Positions 1 through 11,831 of a DNA stretch of 64,000 bases are shown one piece after another (within the stretch, counting starts at the first letter, position 1; every line of letters starts with the position of its first letter). This stretch comes from Sequoia sempervirens (Eukaryota > Streptophyta > Pinopsida > Cupressales > Cupressaceae). Location of the stretch: positions 1 to 64,000 of the forward strand of contig VDFB02195666.1 in NCBI GenBank assembly GCA_007258455.2, written 5' to 3'. The translations under genes were made by a program, and so were the position numbers. The notes under the pieces were generated by a model, which was given only the letters and a program-made list of their open reading frames with translations, searched no databases and was not told the origin of the DNA.

Positions 1-1037
1 TATTTCATTGGTTAATTGAACGATGAAGTTAGGGATAGTCTACAGTTTTAAATTGTATGTCATTTGTTGTACCTATATAATTTTTTTGTATTGAGTCAAG
101 TTTATCAACTAAATTTCATAATTTATTCACCCTTGACTTGTTTTGAAATCTTGTCTACTTTGTATTGTCTTGTTGATTCTTTTCTAACTCTCATAGGATC
201 TTGAAATGATCATAAATGATTAGACATGCGCTTGTATAAAGAACTAAAAGTTTTGAACAATTTGGAGTCTTAAGAGTAGAGGCATGCATAGGGGAGATGA
301 GACAAGGTATGCCATTCCAAAGAAGAAATATTAAAGAATGAAAACTAAAAATTCTTGTTTAGTGTAATGGCGACCGTCTAAGGCAAAGGACATGCCAATA
401 CAAAGCAAGGAGTTTTCACAATTCTATGCAATGGCACACACAGGTTTAGACAAACATGCCTTAAGAAGGCAAAGTGGTGAAGCAGTGTCAAAAGTGTTCA
501 TGATAGTTTAATAGGTGTGTGAGAGTATAGAAAGAGATGCATCAAATAGAATGAAGGGACACTAAAGCAATGCAAAGGACGGATATAGTGTATAAGCATG
601 TTTACGGGCAAAGGTGTGCACCTTTATACAAAGGACCTTTTCTTTCTAAACAAGGTTTTGTATTGGCGTGTATTAAGTGACTAACACACCCCTTAACGAA
701 GGCTAGAGGTTTTTAACAAAGGATAAGAGATGTGTTTTTGCATGTGCCAAGGACTTGGTGCGTGCTTATACTCATTAAATTCAAAACTTTAAAATCACTA
801 CTTTTGCAGGTGAGCTTGGTTTGAAAGATGTGTCTCAAAAATATTTTAATTTAGAGTAATGGCACATACTTGAGATCATAAGTGCTCTAATGTAAAGAAT
901 ATTCCAACAATTGAAATCATCCTTAGAGTAGTGGCATGCCTAGAAGTGAAGGTGTGCACCTAATTGAAGAACCAATAATTTCTTTTGAAATGCTGCACCA
1001 TGTAATGTTCCACACTCATGGTTATAGGCATGCCTTC
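1..1037. repeat. AT-rich repeat-derived DNA with no gene
   Basis: No reading frame with recognisable protein similarity is present. Short motifs recur irregularly, including variants of 'caatacaaag', 'ggcatgc' and 'gtgcacc'. The same vocabulary returns at 2730-3110 on the other side of the solo LTR, so the two blocks were one sequence before that insertion. It resembles the degenerate internal repeats of element B, so it may be the interior of an old non-coding LTR element. That assignment is inference. Confidence 0.4.
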
Positions 1038-2691
1038 TGTCATGTCCCTGAAATTGTAATGCATTGAAATGCAAATAAATGAATAAAATAAATAATGAAA
1101 TGCATATTAAAATTATAAAAGGAAATATTAGCAATTTAATATTATTATAATTATAATTATGATAAGATAATATTATAATTATAAATATAAATACTGACAA
1201 TACACAATTTCTATTGGAACAAATACTCCTGCTGGTGTTTCATATCACTGGCGAATGGAAGTATCGATGGATTGCACTCGTTGACCATAATATTCACATT
1301 CACATTAGAGCAGATGGATATTAGTAATCAGACTACTTGCTGAAGGAGTCAATTACTTATAAGATTATTTGGTAAAGTCGCCACCACCTTAGAGTCTAAT
1401 GCCATCAAGGATTGGGTCTATTTTATATTATACCTGCTGCGGATGATAATTCGGCATAGTAGAAAATCGTGGGTCTATAGAATACTCCTGGGGGGTCAAC
1501 TCACATTCATAGCCGCCACCTGCTTCATTTGCTATCTTACTTAGTCGATCCCTATGCTACCGTGGCTTTCAATACTATTGAGCTTCTAATAAAGCATTGC
1601 GTTAGTCATTAAGGATAATCGAGTGTCTTTACAAGATTACATTTAAAAACAACGATTACCTCTAAAAGTAGCTATTAATATTACTGAATACAACAATCAG
1701 AGTAATGAAGGATTTATGAAAGGTAACGGATGAAAAGCAGTGTCCTTTCAGCAATTGATATGGGAAGTGGTGTCTCATTTCAAGAAAGACATCAAGATAT
1801 AAAATCAGATTTTATAGAAGGAAGGCATCGAATTTAAAATAGGAAAAGGAACAAATCGACCAACAACACAAACTCTCAGTTTGCATAAACTATCCTGTGA
1901 TTGCAGAATTTTGGGTTAATATATTTGTGGTAGGATTTATATGGGGATATAATGAATTGTTTAAATGTGATCAATAGTTCATGCATATCATTCTTTATAT
2001 CTTATGGTAGCACATTCATAACTCATTATGTATTACTGATGTGATTATTTGCAAATATGAATTTGATTAGTTTATTATGCACATATCTTGACCATGATAG
2101 GAGAAGGGAGAATTGCAAAAGGGGTATGGTGAGGGGGCCCTGTTGTAGGTACGCCACCCGAGGGGTGGGACAAGATGAGCCCACATGGGCCAAAGGGGTA
2201 CTGCCCTTGGTACAAGAAGAGTTGGGCTACCAGGACACCCTTTTGTAACATAACTCCCCTATCATGGTGTAACACTATAAGGAGATCAATCATGAGGAAA
2301 TGGAAAAGGATGGCAAGATGAGGGGATAACGGATAAATTAGAATCCCCACTAGGTATGCCACTTCATATGAATGGCATGTGCCATATGAGGCCAAGGAAG
2401 ATAGTATATTTGTCCTTGGGCCTAGAGAGGCTAAGACACCCTATCACGTTATTCTCTTCCGTGGCCCCCATGGTTGAGCATCCCCCGGGTATGGTGATAA
2501 TTGGATTAACTAGTTTACTGTGGGATTTGCTAATGTTCAATCATGATACTCTAATTGTTAAGTTATATTGTAATTGATCTCTATTTGTTTGCAGGATTAA
2601 ATCAAGCCAAGGTACCCTCTAAATCCTTTGTTTTCTTGGGAAATTGGTAATTTAGGGTAAAATTAGTATAGTTCCTATTAGGGACATTACA
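1038..2691 (+). mobile_element. Solo LTR (S1), gypsy type related to element B
   Basis: The segment begins TGTCATGTCCCT and ends AGGGACATTACA, so its ends form a 12-bp inverted repeat with one mismatch. It is flanked by a perfect 5-bp duplication, CCTTC, at 1033-1037 and 2692-2696. There is no internal region, so it is a solo LTR left by recombination between the two LTRs of a full element. The AT-rich first 200 bp and the block at about 2110-2260 (motifs 'gccacccgaggggtgg' and 'cccacatgggcc') resemble the LTR of element B read on the minus strand, which sets the orientation. The small frames inside it look like chance. Confidence 0.85.
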
Positions 2692-2696
2692 CCTTC

Positions 2697-4012
2697 TCAA
2701 ATGTTGAAAATAGAAACAAAAAATTTCAATGTTTTGGTATGCGCCAAGGAGTGGGCACACATCAATGTAAAGAAATCCTAAAATTAAAAAATTGTTTTAG
2801 ACCAATGGTGTGCACTAAAGGTTGTTGGTGTGCCAATACATTGGCTTAGAGTTCTACTAAAATTTCCCACCTTGTGAAGGAGCACGTGCCTAACTAGCAA
2901 CACACACCAATACAAAGATGGTGGATTTTTGAAAATTTCAAGTCTTGTGTATAGGTGCTCACACCAATACAAAGAAGACATTTTTGAACATTTCAAGCCT
3001 TGTGTATAGGTGCAGGTGCTGATACAAAGAAGGTGATTTTTCATGAAACTTCTATGTTAATGCCAATACAAAGTAGGCATGTGTTTGATAGAGGATTGAC
3101 ATGCCTATATACAATAGAGGGATGTATGAGTATATTTTCAAAGTTTTCGAAGGGTTAGCTATGATGAGTGGAAAAATTTTGAAATCATCGAAGGTATCTA
3201 GAGCCACCTATCTAAAAGTCTATTTCTAGCCTGCACTAAAAATAGCTTGTCCTTCACCATTTTCAAAGAGAAGAGCATGTTCTTGGATTTGCTATTTTTA
3301 GCTAGCTAGAACTATTTATAGCCCATGCTATTTTTAGTACAAGGATCCTGTACTATTTTCAGCCTTATGCTATTTTTAGCGATTGCTATTTATAGCTTGG
3401 AGTTAGGTTTTTTTAGATCACCTACTTTTAGATCTCTCACCATGCAAGAGATGTGAGCATTAAGTCATAGTTTGCAATAAATTCAATTTACAACATAACT
3501 AGATTTGGCATGGTTTTAGTTTTACTGTTTTAGTATTAGAGGATAAAAACTAGTAATAAAAATTGCATTTTATGCAATGAGTGATTCTTAGAGTATAAGT
3601 AGTAGTTAGCTTTTTATTTATTTTCATGCAATAGCTTTGTAAACAGTATAAATAAGTGCCTTTTTGCACTTAGTTTTATCAATCAATGGTAATTCTCATG
3701 CCTGCATGTTGCTGCAATTATTGTGCATCAAGTGTTCTTGTAATCTAGTATTTGTTATATTCATTCTATAAAATTTATTTTGCCTATGTTGCTAATAAAT
3801 GTTCATTGGGATGTCTTATTATGTGTGCTAAGGATTAAAATGCGTTGGCAAATTTGCAAGCATTGTATTGCAGGCCAGCTCAAAGATGTGGATCGTTGCT
3901 TTTTATTGAGTCCGACATTTAATTTACCACAACATTCATGTTTATGTGTTAATGTATCCAATCCATGTGTACTTGCGTTGCTCAGTCTCTGCATTTAGTT
4001 TAACAACACAAG
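2697..4012. repeat. Repeat-rich DNA with short tandem units, no gene
   Basis: At 2893-3045 there are about two and a half imperfect copies of a unit of roughly 70 bp containing 'ttgtgtataggtgc' and 'caatacaaagaag'. At about 3220-3405 the motif 'ctatttttagc' or close variants occurs several times. A TATA-like string, TATAAATAAG, lies at 3647-3656 and is followed by 'atcaatcaatgg', which resembles an LTR promoter region, so part of this block may be an old LTR cut by element A. No protein family could be recognised. Confidence 0.35.
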
Positions 4013-4017
4013 CATCT

Positions 4018-5211
4018 TGTAGTGTTCTACCACTCTGCTGATTTGTTTCACTGTGTTTTGTAGGGCTCATTTTTCGTTTGTTTGTATTTTGTCTTTTGTG
4101 TTTTTTTGAATTTACTTGCTAATAATGCTAAAGAAAAGCTAAAGAACATGTACATGAAGTAAAGACTTTTAATATACTAATCTACTAAGATACATCAAGT
4201 GAAGACTCATTTTGGAAGCCAAATACGATTTCTACATTACATAATAAGGAGCATACAACATATAGCTTACATTAGATTTCAAGCTAAATTAATCTTATAC
4301 CAAGCCAAACAGCACTGTGAATAGTGCTTTGCTATAGTGACAAACCCCTATAATTGCTCGCAGCAGCTAGAACACGGACTTCTCCCTTCCAAATCTGCTA
4401 TGAGAAGCTTCTTCTATCTAGGGCGCTCCCTTTTGGTGAAATTGCAGCCTCTTAGAAGAGGCGTTTTGCTTACTTCTTGTTGATAAAATCCTCAAGAAGG
4501 GACAGCTGGCTGTAGATGCATAAATCAGCCCCAAAACCCCTCCAAAATGCAAACAGCTCCTTCGTAAATGAAAATGGAGTCAAAAACAGCAAAAACCCTT
4601 GTAGAAAATAGCTCTAATAACTTGCAATCAGCAACATATGGCTCCAAATGAAGCGACCAAACTTTGATCGGCAACTTTAAGGTGGTGTTTCACACCCTCA
4701 AGCTACTCAAAAATGAAATCCAAGCCCGTCTAGGCTCACCCACAGCAAGAAATCAGGAAACCCTAGCCTCCTTCCTCCAAAGCCACACTCCCAAGTTCAT
4801 CAAGCAAAAACCATCAGCACATGAAGAGGGTCGAACTTTCTCACTTGATATTTATAATTTTACATTGAAAACACTATTCATAAAAAGTGAGCACTATTCA
4901 CTTAAGTTATAACTTTTTCACTTTAGGGATGAATAGTAACTGAAAAATATAAAGTGACCCCTTTAATTAAAAGACACATGGTCCCTAGGCTAGAGAGGGT
5001 GAAATAAAAGGCGAGGATCATAATTTTAAGCACAAATATCACACCTAATGCACAAATTCACCCCGACACCATACTCTAGATATCAACACTGCAATTTAAC
5101 AACCAAGTGCCTGATCAAGTGACCCTCTATCTAGAACCATTAGCCTACGAGGGTCGACATGATAGGCTAATCCTTTGATTCTTGAAAGATTAATTAGAAG
5201 GGGACATTACA
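4018..5211 (-). repeat. 3' LTR of element A
   Basis: Read on the minus strand it begins TGTAATGTCCCC and ends with TACA. It pairs over its whole length with 11832-13041, with small differences throughout, roughly mid-90s percent identity by eye. That suggests an insertion that is not recent. The 82-residue open frame at 4664-4912 has a counterpart in the other LTR, but that only reflects LTR duplication and it shows no family resemblance. Confidence 0.9.
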
Positions 5212-5224
5212 GTCCGCCCTCCCT
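5212..5224 (-). other. Polypurine tract of element A
   Basis: On the minus strand the 13 bases before the LTR read AGGGAGGGCGGAC, the plus-strand primer position. Just upstream is GGGGACAAGCAATTTT, which is also found before the 3' LTR of element N and, in a modified form, of element B. The pol stop codon (TTT-TAG) overlaps the start of this tract. Confidence 0.8.
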
Positions 5225-5798
5225 AAAATTGCTTGTCCCCAAGTAATCTCAACTCCGGATACTGTAGAATGTCCTCGCTCTCCCATGTAGCATCTTCTAC
5301 CGGCAAGTCCTTCCATTTAATCAGGTATTCCTTGATAACCCGTCTCCGCAACTGTCTCTCTCTGACATCCAAGATGGCTTCAAGAACTAAAATCAATTTC
5401 CCCTCATCATCTAGGGGTGGTAAAGCTATCGACGGAACAATGCGATGTCCTAATGCCTTCTTGAGGCGTGATACATGGAATACGTTGTGCACCTTGCTAT
5501 CTGCCGATAGATCCAACTCATAGGCCACTTCGCCTATCCACCTGATGATTCTAAAGGGTCCATAGTACCGGGGCTTCAGTTTCTTTGCACCACTTTTCCT
5601 AAGAGTGGATTGACAATAGGGCTGTAACATCAAATACACCATGTCCCCAACCTCAAAAGAATGCTCCACTCTCCTCTGGTCCGCATACTGTTTTTGTTGA
5701 TTCTGTTCCTTTTGAATGTTCTCACGGAGAGCTCTCATAATGTCTTGGTTCTCTTGTAAAAGATCCCCAGCACTGGGCACTCTGCTGTCACTCAACAA
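5223..5798 (-). pseudogene. Integrase C-terminus with chromodomain, element A
   Basis: This open stretch of 191 codons is the last part of the Pol polyprotein. Residues about 45-120 hold the integrase C-terminal domain, with 'YYGPFRIIRWIGEVAYELDL' (the GPY/F motif) and 'VHNVFHVSRLKK'. Residues about 136-185 form a chromodomain ('EYLIKWKDLPVEDATWE'), which in this family tethers integration to particular chromatin. It ends LLGDKQF at the polypurine tract. It is the best-preserved piece of the element, but it has no start of its own and upstream pol is broken, so it is a fragment and not a gene. The chromodomain makes the chromovirus assignment firm; the exact clade is not resolved. Confidence 0.9.
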
Positions 5799-6420
5799 TA
5801 AATCAAGAAAGTTTGGTGCTTAGTACCCATATAATGCCATGAATGGGGACATCTGAATTAACGTGTGGTGAGTGGCATTATAACAATACTTAGAAAGATG
5901 AATCCACTTCACCTAACCCATTTGCTGCCCTGCTATATAGTTTCGAAGGTATCCTTCCACCCATTTATTTACAATTTCCATCTGACCATCTGTTTGCAGG
6001 TGGTAGCTAGTGCTCGGAGTAAGCTCGGTCCCACAGAGCCCGAATAGTTTCTGCCAGAAGTGACTCAAGAACTGACTGTCCCTGTCGCTAACAATGCTTC
6101 GAGGTAGCCCATGCAACCTGAATACCTCACGGAAAAACAACTCTGCAACTTGTGTAGCTGAATATGTAGCTGCTATCGGAAAAAAGTGAGCATATTTAGT
6201 GAGGCGATCAACAACTACATAAATACAGTCTCTACCCTGGGCTTTTGGCAAGCCTATAATGAAATCCATCGACAAGCATTCCCACTTGTCCGGAATTGGG
6301 AGTGGCTGAAGTAGCCCAGTCGGATAGTTGTGTTCTTGTTTGTTCTGCTGAAAAAGTGGACACTCTTTGACATATTTGAGGACGTTTGACTTGAGTCCTT
6401 TCCAAGTGAAACGCTCTCGA
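5799..6420 (-). pseudogene. Integrase catalytic core of element A, broken
   Basis: The open part at 5913-6275 shows the DDE core. The first Asp is in 'SMDFIIGLP', the second in 'SIVSDRDSQF' and the Glu in 'TDGQMEIVNKWVEGYLRNY', so all three metal-binding residues remain. Further upstream, in another frame, comes 'YPTGLLQPLPIPDKWE', the usual lead-in to the core. A stop follows 'GQQMG' at 5913, separating the core from the C-terminal domain. The 5' side ends at the solo LTR at 6426, which cuts the zinc-binding domain from the core. Confidence 0.88.
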
Positions 6421-6425
6421 ACTTG

Positions 6426-8263
6426 TGTAATGTCCCCTTTTCAATCCTGACATTTTCAGTGACCGTTAGCCTTTCCTTGGGAACCCGGAGGCTAGTCGGA
6501 AGTTAAAATTAGGGTTTCCTAATTTTGAGGAGGTCATTGCTCGGAGATGATAGTTTTAATGGCGGATTCCTTCTGGGTTTTCAGAGGGCTTCGCAGTGAT
6601 ATGCTCGTCTCAGCATTCAGAGTACTTTTTGGGATTTACTATTTTTAGTAAATTCTATTTTTGGCAGTTTCCAGATGAGCTCAGATTGGTTGACTTCCGG
6701 TTTCAGATTGATCAGTTGACTTCATCAGTATTGGCTTCAGGGCATTTTCAGAGAAATGAGTTAAGTCATTTAAATAAAAAAAAGTCACGTTAAAATGTTA
6801 TATTTTAATGTTGACCCTTGGCTTAGACTTAATGACTTAATGTTGTTTAAAAAGGTGGTCATTGAGGGTGGCGCCTCATTAAAAGAATATTTTAATATTT
6901 CCTAAGTCCAAGCAAGATTATGATAGGCGCATATTTCAAAGTTGAATATTTAAATGAAATATCAAATCAAGAGCTTGAAGGCAAAAGTACGCCCATCATT
7001 AAGGAGAGGGGATTTTGACCTAAAATCAGATTCTAGGGTTTCGTGAAGTCAAGCGAAGATTATAAAAAGGAGTCTTGTGCATCATTTTGGTCATCTTGGA
7101 AAATACATCGTTATGCTGCCGGATTGATTCTGGATTGCTTCGAGGGATGAAGACCTCCTAGTTTGGGCATCTCTTCTCGTTTGAAAGACAACGACTAGTG
7201 ATGATTATTAGTCTACTTGTGAGTGCATCTTAGCTATTTCATTTGTGTTCGGTTTTGCATAGTTAAATCTGTTTTGGCATTTTAGTGTTGCAGCCTTTTA
7301 GCTTCATTTTATACAGCAGATTGCATGTGTTATTCATATCTTGTAAAAGACAAAAAATATTCTTCTGGGTATCTTCTCATTCTCTGTGTTTGGCAAGGGC
7401 GAATAGATTCTCCAGTTTCTAGATTTTTTAGTGCTTGCATTATTTTTAAAAAGAAAATCGCCTTTTCTCAGCAGGCCGTACCTTTCTGCATTCTTGGGAA
7501 TTGTGCAATATTTGATAGTTGCATTTTAAGTCAGGGTTTGTGTCCTTTCCTAGGCGTTATCTATCTTAGAGCAACTTGCACTTTGTTATATGTCATTTGG
7601 AGTTCATACGTGAAGGTTATGAGCAGTTTAGACATTCTATAGACTGCTGTTTATGTCTTTATTGAGCAGAATTGTAATCAGAAAAACAGAAATCTGTATC
7701 ATGTTCCTTGATAGCATTGTGGTATGATATTGCCATTCAAGATTGAAGTGGGTTTTCTATGATGTAATGCTGATCATTTAATTCCATAAGACATTGGCAG
7801 GCAAAGGTTCCTTAATTGTAAAACTGATAGTAGTACTGGCAGTTAATCCATTATTGCTTAAATCAGATTGTGTTCTCATTTCCATTCAAGTTATTGTAAT
7901 AGTGAGATCTCCGCCCTATGGTCGCTACTATCCCATTCCGGGTTAGCAAGCACATGCTGGGTGTTGAGTAGTTTCAATTATCAGCATCTTTCTTTCAAGC
8001 ATTGTTTGTATTCACTCCGTCATATGGTCGCCCCTCACTCCGCTCTGGATTGGGTAGCACATACTTGGCGTCGAGTTCCTTTTCCAGCATAAGTAGTTTA
8101 TTTTAGATCCTCTGACCAATGCTCACCATCATCGGTGCCATTCTGGTTAGAGTTGCTTTCTTGCACGTTTTGGTTTTCTCATCTAACCTTAACGGGTGCA
8201 CTGCTCTGTAATGTTGTTAATTGTAAATTGAAAAAAACGAAAAATTTGGCTCGGTATATTTCA
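6426..8263 (+). mobile_element. Solo LTR (S2) of the element N family, inside A's integrase
   Basis: A single LTR of 1,838 bp starts TGTAATGTCCCC and ends TTTCA. It is bounded by perfect duplications of ACTTG at 6421-6425 and 8264-8268, and removing it rejoins the integrase region of element A. It aligns along its length with the LTRs of element N: the same 'gtgaccgtt' start block, the same 'tactatttttagtaaa' palindrome near 6645, a TATA box (TATAAAAAGG at 7061-7070) and the same degenerate repeat units near its 3' end at about 7905-8160. No internal region remains. It is more diverged than the two LTRs of N are from each other, so it is an older insertion. Confidence 0.92.
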
Positions 8264-8553
8264 ACTTGCCTGTAAGTTTTGAAATATTCGGGATGTCCGG
8301 CCATAGGTACATCATGAAAGGCCCTTAATATCGTGTTCTTCATTTCTAATCCTGGGGTCAAAAAGATCCTACCTTTGTAAGTGATAAGATCATTTACAAC
8401 TAAATATTTGCTATCTTGTACTGAACCCTCAACGATGCCGGAAGCCCATGAGTCTTTGGCATATTCTGCTATAATCATGTGTCTCCAATTCTTTGAAATC
8501 TCAACCATAGAGTTCAAATGTGGTCAGTGTGATAAGGCATCAGCCACAACGTT
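8264..8553 (-). pseudogene. Zinc-binding domain of element A integrase
   Basis: The frame reads 'VVNDLITYKGRIFLTPG' followed by 'RAFHDVPMAGHPEYFKTYRQ', the start of the H2C2 zinc finger that precedes the integrase core (the HDV and GHP histidines are visible). It continues from the RNase H segment to the right and stops at solo LTR S2, beyond which the core resumes at 6420. Codons left of 8264 belong to the solo LTR and should not be read as part of this protein. Confidence 0.85.
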
Positions 8554-9530
8554 CTATGTCCCTTTGACATAAGCGATGTCAAAGTCGTATGATTGCAACT
8601 TACTAACCCACTTCTGTTGACGATCATTGAGATCTTGCTGTCCGAGGAAATGCTTCAAGCTGTTATGATTGGTCTTAACGCAAAATTTGCTGCCTATGAG
8701 GTACTGCTTGAATTTGGCCAACGCATGCATGATGGCCAACATTACCTTGTCATAAATGCTGTAACTCCTCTCTGGTCCTCTTAACTTCCAGCTCTCGAAA
8801 GCTATCGGATGCTTGTCCTGCATGAGGACTGCGCCAATCCCTTCACTTGAGGCATCACATTGAAGCTCAAAGGGTCTAGTGAAATCTAGTAATGCCAGGA
8901 TAGGACAAGAAGTCATCAACTGCTTAAACTTCTCAAAACACTCCTGTGCCTCAGGAGTCCAAACGAATGCCCCTTTCTTTGTCAGGTCCGTAAGTGGCGT
9001 TGCATGACATGAATACCCACTGACAAACCAGCGGTAGAAACCACACAAGCCCAAAAATCCTCAAAGCTGAGTAAGATTCTCGGGAGTCGGCCACTCAATA
9101 ATAGCTCTGACCTTGTTGGGATCCATATGCACACCCTCTGTGCTGATAATATGGCCCAAGTACAGCAACTCAGTCATACCCAGGTCACATTTTGATTCTT
9201 TGGCATACAAAGACTCGCTATCCAAAATACCCAGTACCGTGTCTAGATGTGCAATATGCTCATCCCAAGCCTTGTTGTATACCAAGATGTCATCAAAGAA
9301 GACAAGTACGAACCTCCTCAGTTGTGACTGGAAGATCCTATTCATAGTGGACTAGAGCGTAGCAGGTGCATTGGTCAGCCCAAATGGCATAACCACAAAC
9401 TCAAAGTGTCCACAATGGCAACGAAAGGCTGTTTTCTCAATGTCTTGTTCCCTCACACGAATCTAATGATACCCCGACCTCAAGTCTATTTTTGAGAAGC
9501 AACGGGCACCATGTAGCTCATCTATCAGCT
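8554..9530 (-). pseudogene. RT C-terminus and RNase H of element A, inactivated
   Basis: 9061-9345 carries the RT active-site block 'FVLVFFDDILVY' (the Y/F-x-DD box) and 'YLGHIISTEGV'. 8554-9054 carries the connection and RNase H: 'LQCDASSEGIGAVLMQ' keeps the first catalytic Asp. 'YSIYDKVMLAIMHAL' has Val where the family normally has the catalytic Glu, and 'VKTNHNSLKHFL' has Asn where Asp is usual. Stops at about 9060 and 9350 break the frame. Even translated, this RNase H should be inactive. Confidence 0.9.
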
Positions 9531-10619
9531 CATCAATCTGGGGAATAGGATACCTGTTTTTGATTTTTTTTTATTCAACAATCTGTAATCAATGCACATC
9601 CGCAAGGTACTAGCCTTTTTCTTCACTAACACCACGAATGAGGTGAATGGTGACTTACTAGGTCGGATATGTCCTATAGCGAGCAACTCCTTAATAGTTT
9701 TTTCTATTTCATCCTTAAGCCGCTTAGGATGCCTGTAAGGTGTGACAATCACGGGCTTAGCGCCCACCTTCAACTCGATGATGTGCTCAATACCGCGGTC
9801 TGGTGGTCTACCAGGTGGAATCTCACTGAACACCTTAGCGTGTTTAATCCTCAACTCCTGTATGTCTAGATGATAAACTGGGGTTTGCCACTCCTCTTGA
9901 GATGGCATCAACATACACTCGACTGCCCACTCAATCATGTCGTGTCGCATGAGTCTCTCCGTTCTACTGAGAGATATCATTCTGAAATTGCTATCTCGGA
10001 TGGCTTTCAACACATGATTCCTTCCGTCCACTTTAAATCTCATTTCCATATCACGAAGGTTAAGGGTAAACTCCCCAATGTCATGAAGCCATTTCATCAC
10101 TTTTACCATATCAGAATCTCCCATGTTCACCATGTAGAAATCTGCCTTAAATTTGTAATTGTTTAGTTGCATGGGAAGATCTGGAATCATTCTGTCACAG
10201 TTAAGAGTGTAGCCATTTGCAACCTTCACTCTTATGCCATCAAATTCTTTTGTTTGAATCCCACGCCTTTCAACCAGCCTTGCATCAATGAAATTATGTG
10301 CGACACCTGTATCCAATAAGGTAATGATCTTTTTCCCAGCTAAAACCCCTCGCATTCTGAAAGAGCCCTTTCGCTGTATGCTTGTGAGTCGTGCTTCTTG
10401 AAGCTTTACTTCCTCCTCCGTTTCGGCGCTATTTTCAATCTCATTCTCAAATTTTTCCACCTTGGATTCCTCATGCTCGGTGTGCTGGTCTGATTTTTCA
10501 GATTTAGAATCCTCATAGTACGCCCACATTATTCGGTTAGCCTTCCCCGTAGGCCTCAAAGGACAGTCGTGGTTTGCATCATAGGGTCCTTTACAATAGA
10601 AGCACAACTTCTTGTGCAA
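9525..10619 (-). pseudogene. Zinc knuckle, protease and RT N-terminus of element A
   Basis: This is a 364-codon open stretch. It begins in a knuckle-like 'CFYCKGPYDANHDC', passes an acidic linker, then shows the retropepsin site 'LLDTGVAHNFIDARLV' near residue 100, and ends in the N-terminal RT fingers ('PYRHPKRLKDEIEKTIKELL', '[15 protein letters not shown]'). The aspartic protease core (DTG) looks intact. The frame is lost at 9525 before the RT palm. It lies in a different frame from the gag segment to the right and overlaps it slightly. Expression is unlikely. Confidence 0.9.
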
Positions 10620-11818
10620 GTCATCAATAATGGGGCTGTTGATTTCCCTTTAGAATCTGATTTCTCATTCTTCTTAGAGAATGATTTGCCGTCCTTGTAT
10701 GAAGAGGATGCTTTAGATGAGGACTTGCTTTGTGGGGCTGCAAGTTCCATGCTTCTTGCTTTTCTCATAACCTCCTGTAGGGTCAAGGGATCAAAAGCTT
10801 TGATCCAACCTCTCAATGGTTCCAAGAGTCTCTCGATGAATAACACCACCAATCTTTTTTCGGATATATTGGGAACCATAATTGACAATTGCTGGAAATC
10901 ATCTATATATCCCTCCAAACTCCCAACCTGCTTGAGTCGGGCTAGGTTTCTGAAATATGTTTCCGGATCTTTCCTATCAAAGTGTTCAATCAACCGATCA
11001 ACAAACTCTTGATAAGAAGTAATACGATCATTCTGTAGGGTCACCAACCCGTGGTACCACCAATCGTGGGTTGCTCCCTCTAGATGCAGTGTAGCATACT
11101 TAATTGCGTCTGCCTCTGCCATAGGTCGAAGGTTCAAGAAGGTATCCAACTTGTGGACCCAAGATTGAGCTGTAACCATCCCATTGCCATCAAATGTGGG
11201 TAACGTGAGGTGGCATGCTTGAGATCACTGTGTTGATCTCTGTTTTGTCCTCTTGATCTCCAAGTTGGTCTGTCTCTGTAATGCTCTCTTCTTTGACTCA
11301 GGAATCTGTTAAAGCTTAGGCGTTATCTCACCTGAGGTGTCAACAATTCCCATTCGTCATTAGTGGCCATGAGAGTATCTACAAATATTTCTTCTCTTTC
11401 TTCTTCTGCGTTACCATCTTCTGATTCATCCCTAAAAAAGGTAGGACGAGTGGGTCTATCTACAGTTCGTGAAGGGGCACGATATGCCCTAGGTGTCCCA
11501 ACCACACTCTTGTTATCCTCTGCAACCCGGTTCTGCTATATCGGCGGAACAAGCTGCTGCATTGTTGCTGTGAACCCTTCAAAAGGCCGAGTCATCCGCT
11601 CAAAAACTCTCTACCATCTCTATCTGCATTGTTTTTCTCATTTCTTCTTTCGTTTCTTGGCGGACCTTCTTCTTCCCTGTCACCCATTTCTGCTTCTGGT
11701 ATATCTTCAAACGGGTTATCCTCTTGCCAATTGTCTACTTGCTCCGCACTTCTGCGAGTGTAATATCTATATTGATTTCTCATGTGAAACTTTGACCCTC
11801 CAAGATGGCAGGACCAGG
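10556..11818 (-). pseudogene. Gag of element A, broken
   Basis: The open part at 10556-11179 matches the retrotransposon Gag capsid region: 'AIKYATLHLEGATHDWWYH', 'SYQEFVDRLIEHFDRKDPE', 'LARLKQVGSLEGYIDDFQQL' and 'RLVVLFIERLLEPLRGWIK'. Upstream pieces lie at 11323-11505 (acidic, other frame) and 11592-11780. The likely original start is the Met of 'MRNQYRYYTRRSAEQ' at about 11780, shortly after the primer site. At least two frame breaks separate these pieces. The product would be the capsid protein of the virus-like particle. Confidence 0.85.
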
Positions 11819-11830
11819 GCTTTGATACCA
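11819..11830 (-). other. Primer binding site of element A (initiator Met tRNA)
   Basis: On the minus strand this reads TGGTATCAAAGC, one base off the usual TGGTATCAGAGC complementary to the 3' end of plant initiator Met tRNA. It lies one base after the 5' LTR. Its position proves that the right-hand LTR is the 5' one. Confidence 0.88.
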
Positions 11831-11831
11831 C

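Noticed and set aside
4664..4912. 82-residue open frame also present at 12491-12742
   Set aside because: The two lie at the same place in the two LTRs of element A, so the duplication comes from LTR synthesis. There is no protein resemblance.
8179..8268. Extension of element A's protein into 8179-8263
   Set aside because: These codons fall inside solo LTR S2, which is bounded by the ACTTG duplication.
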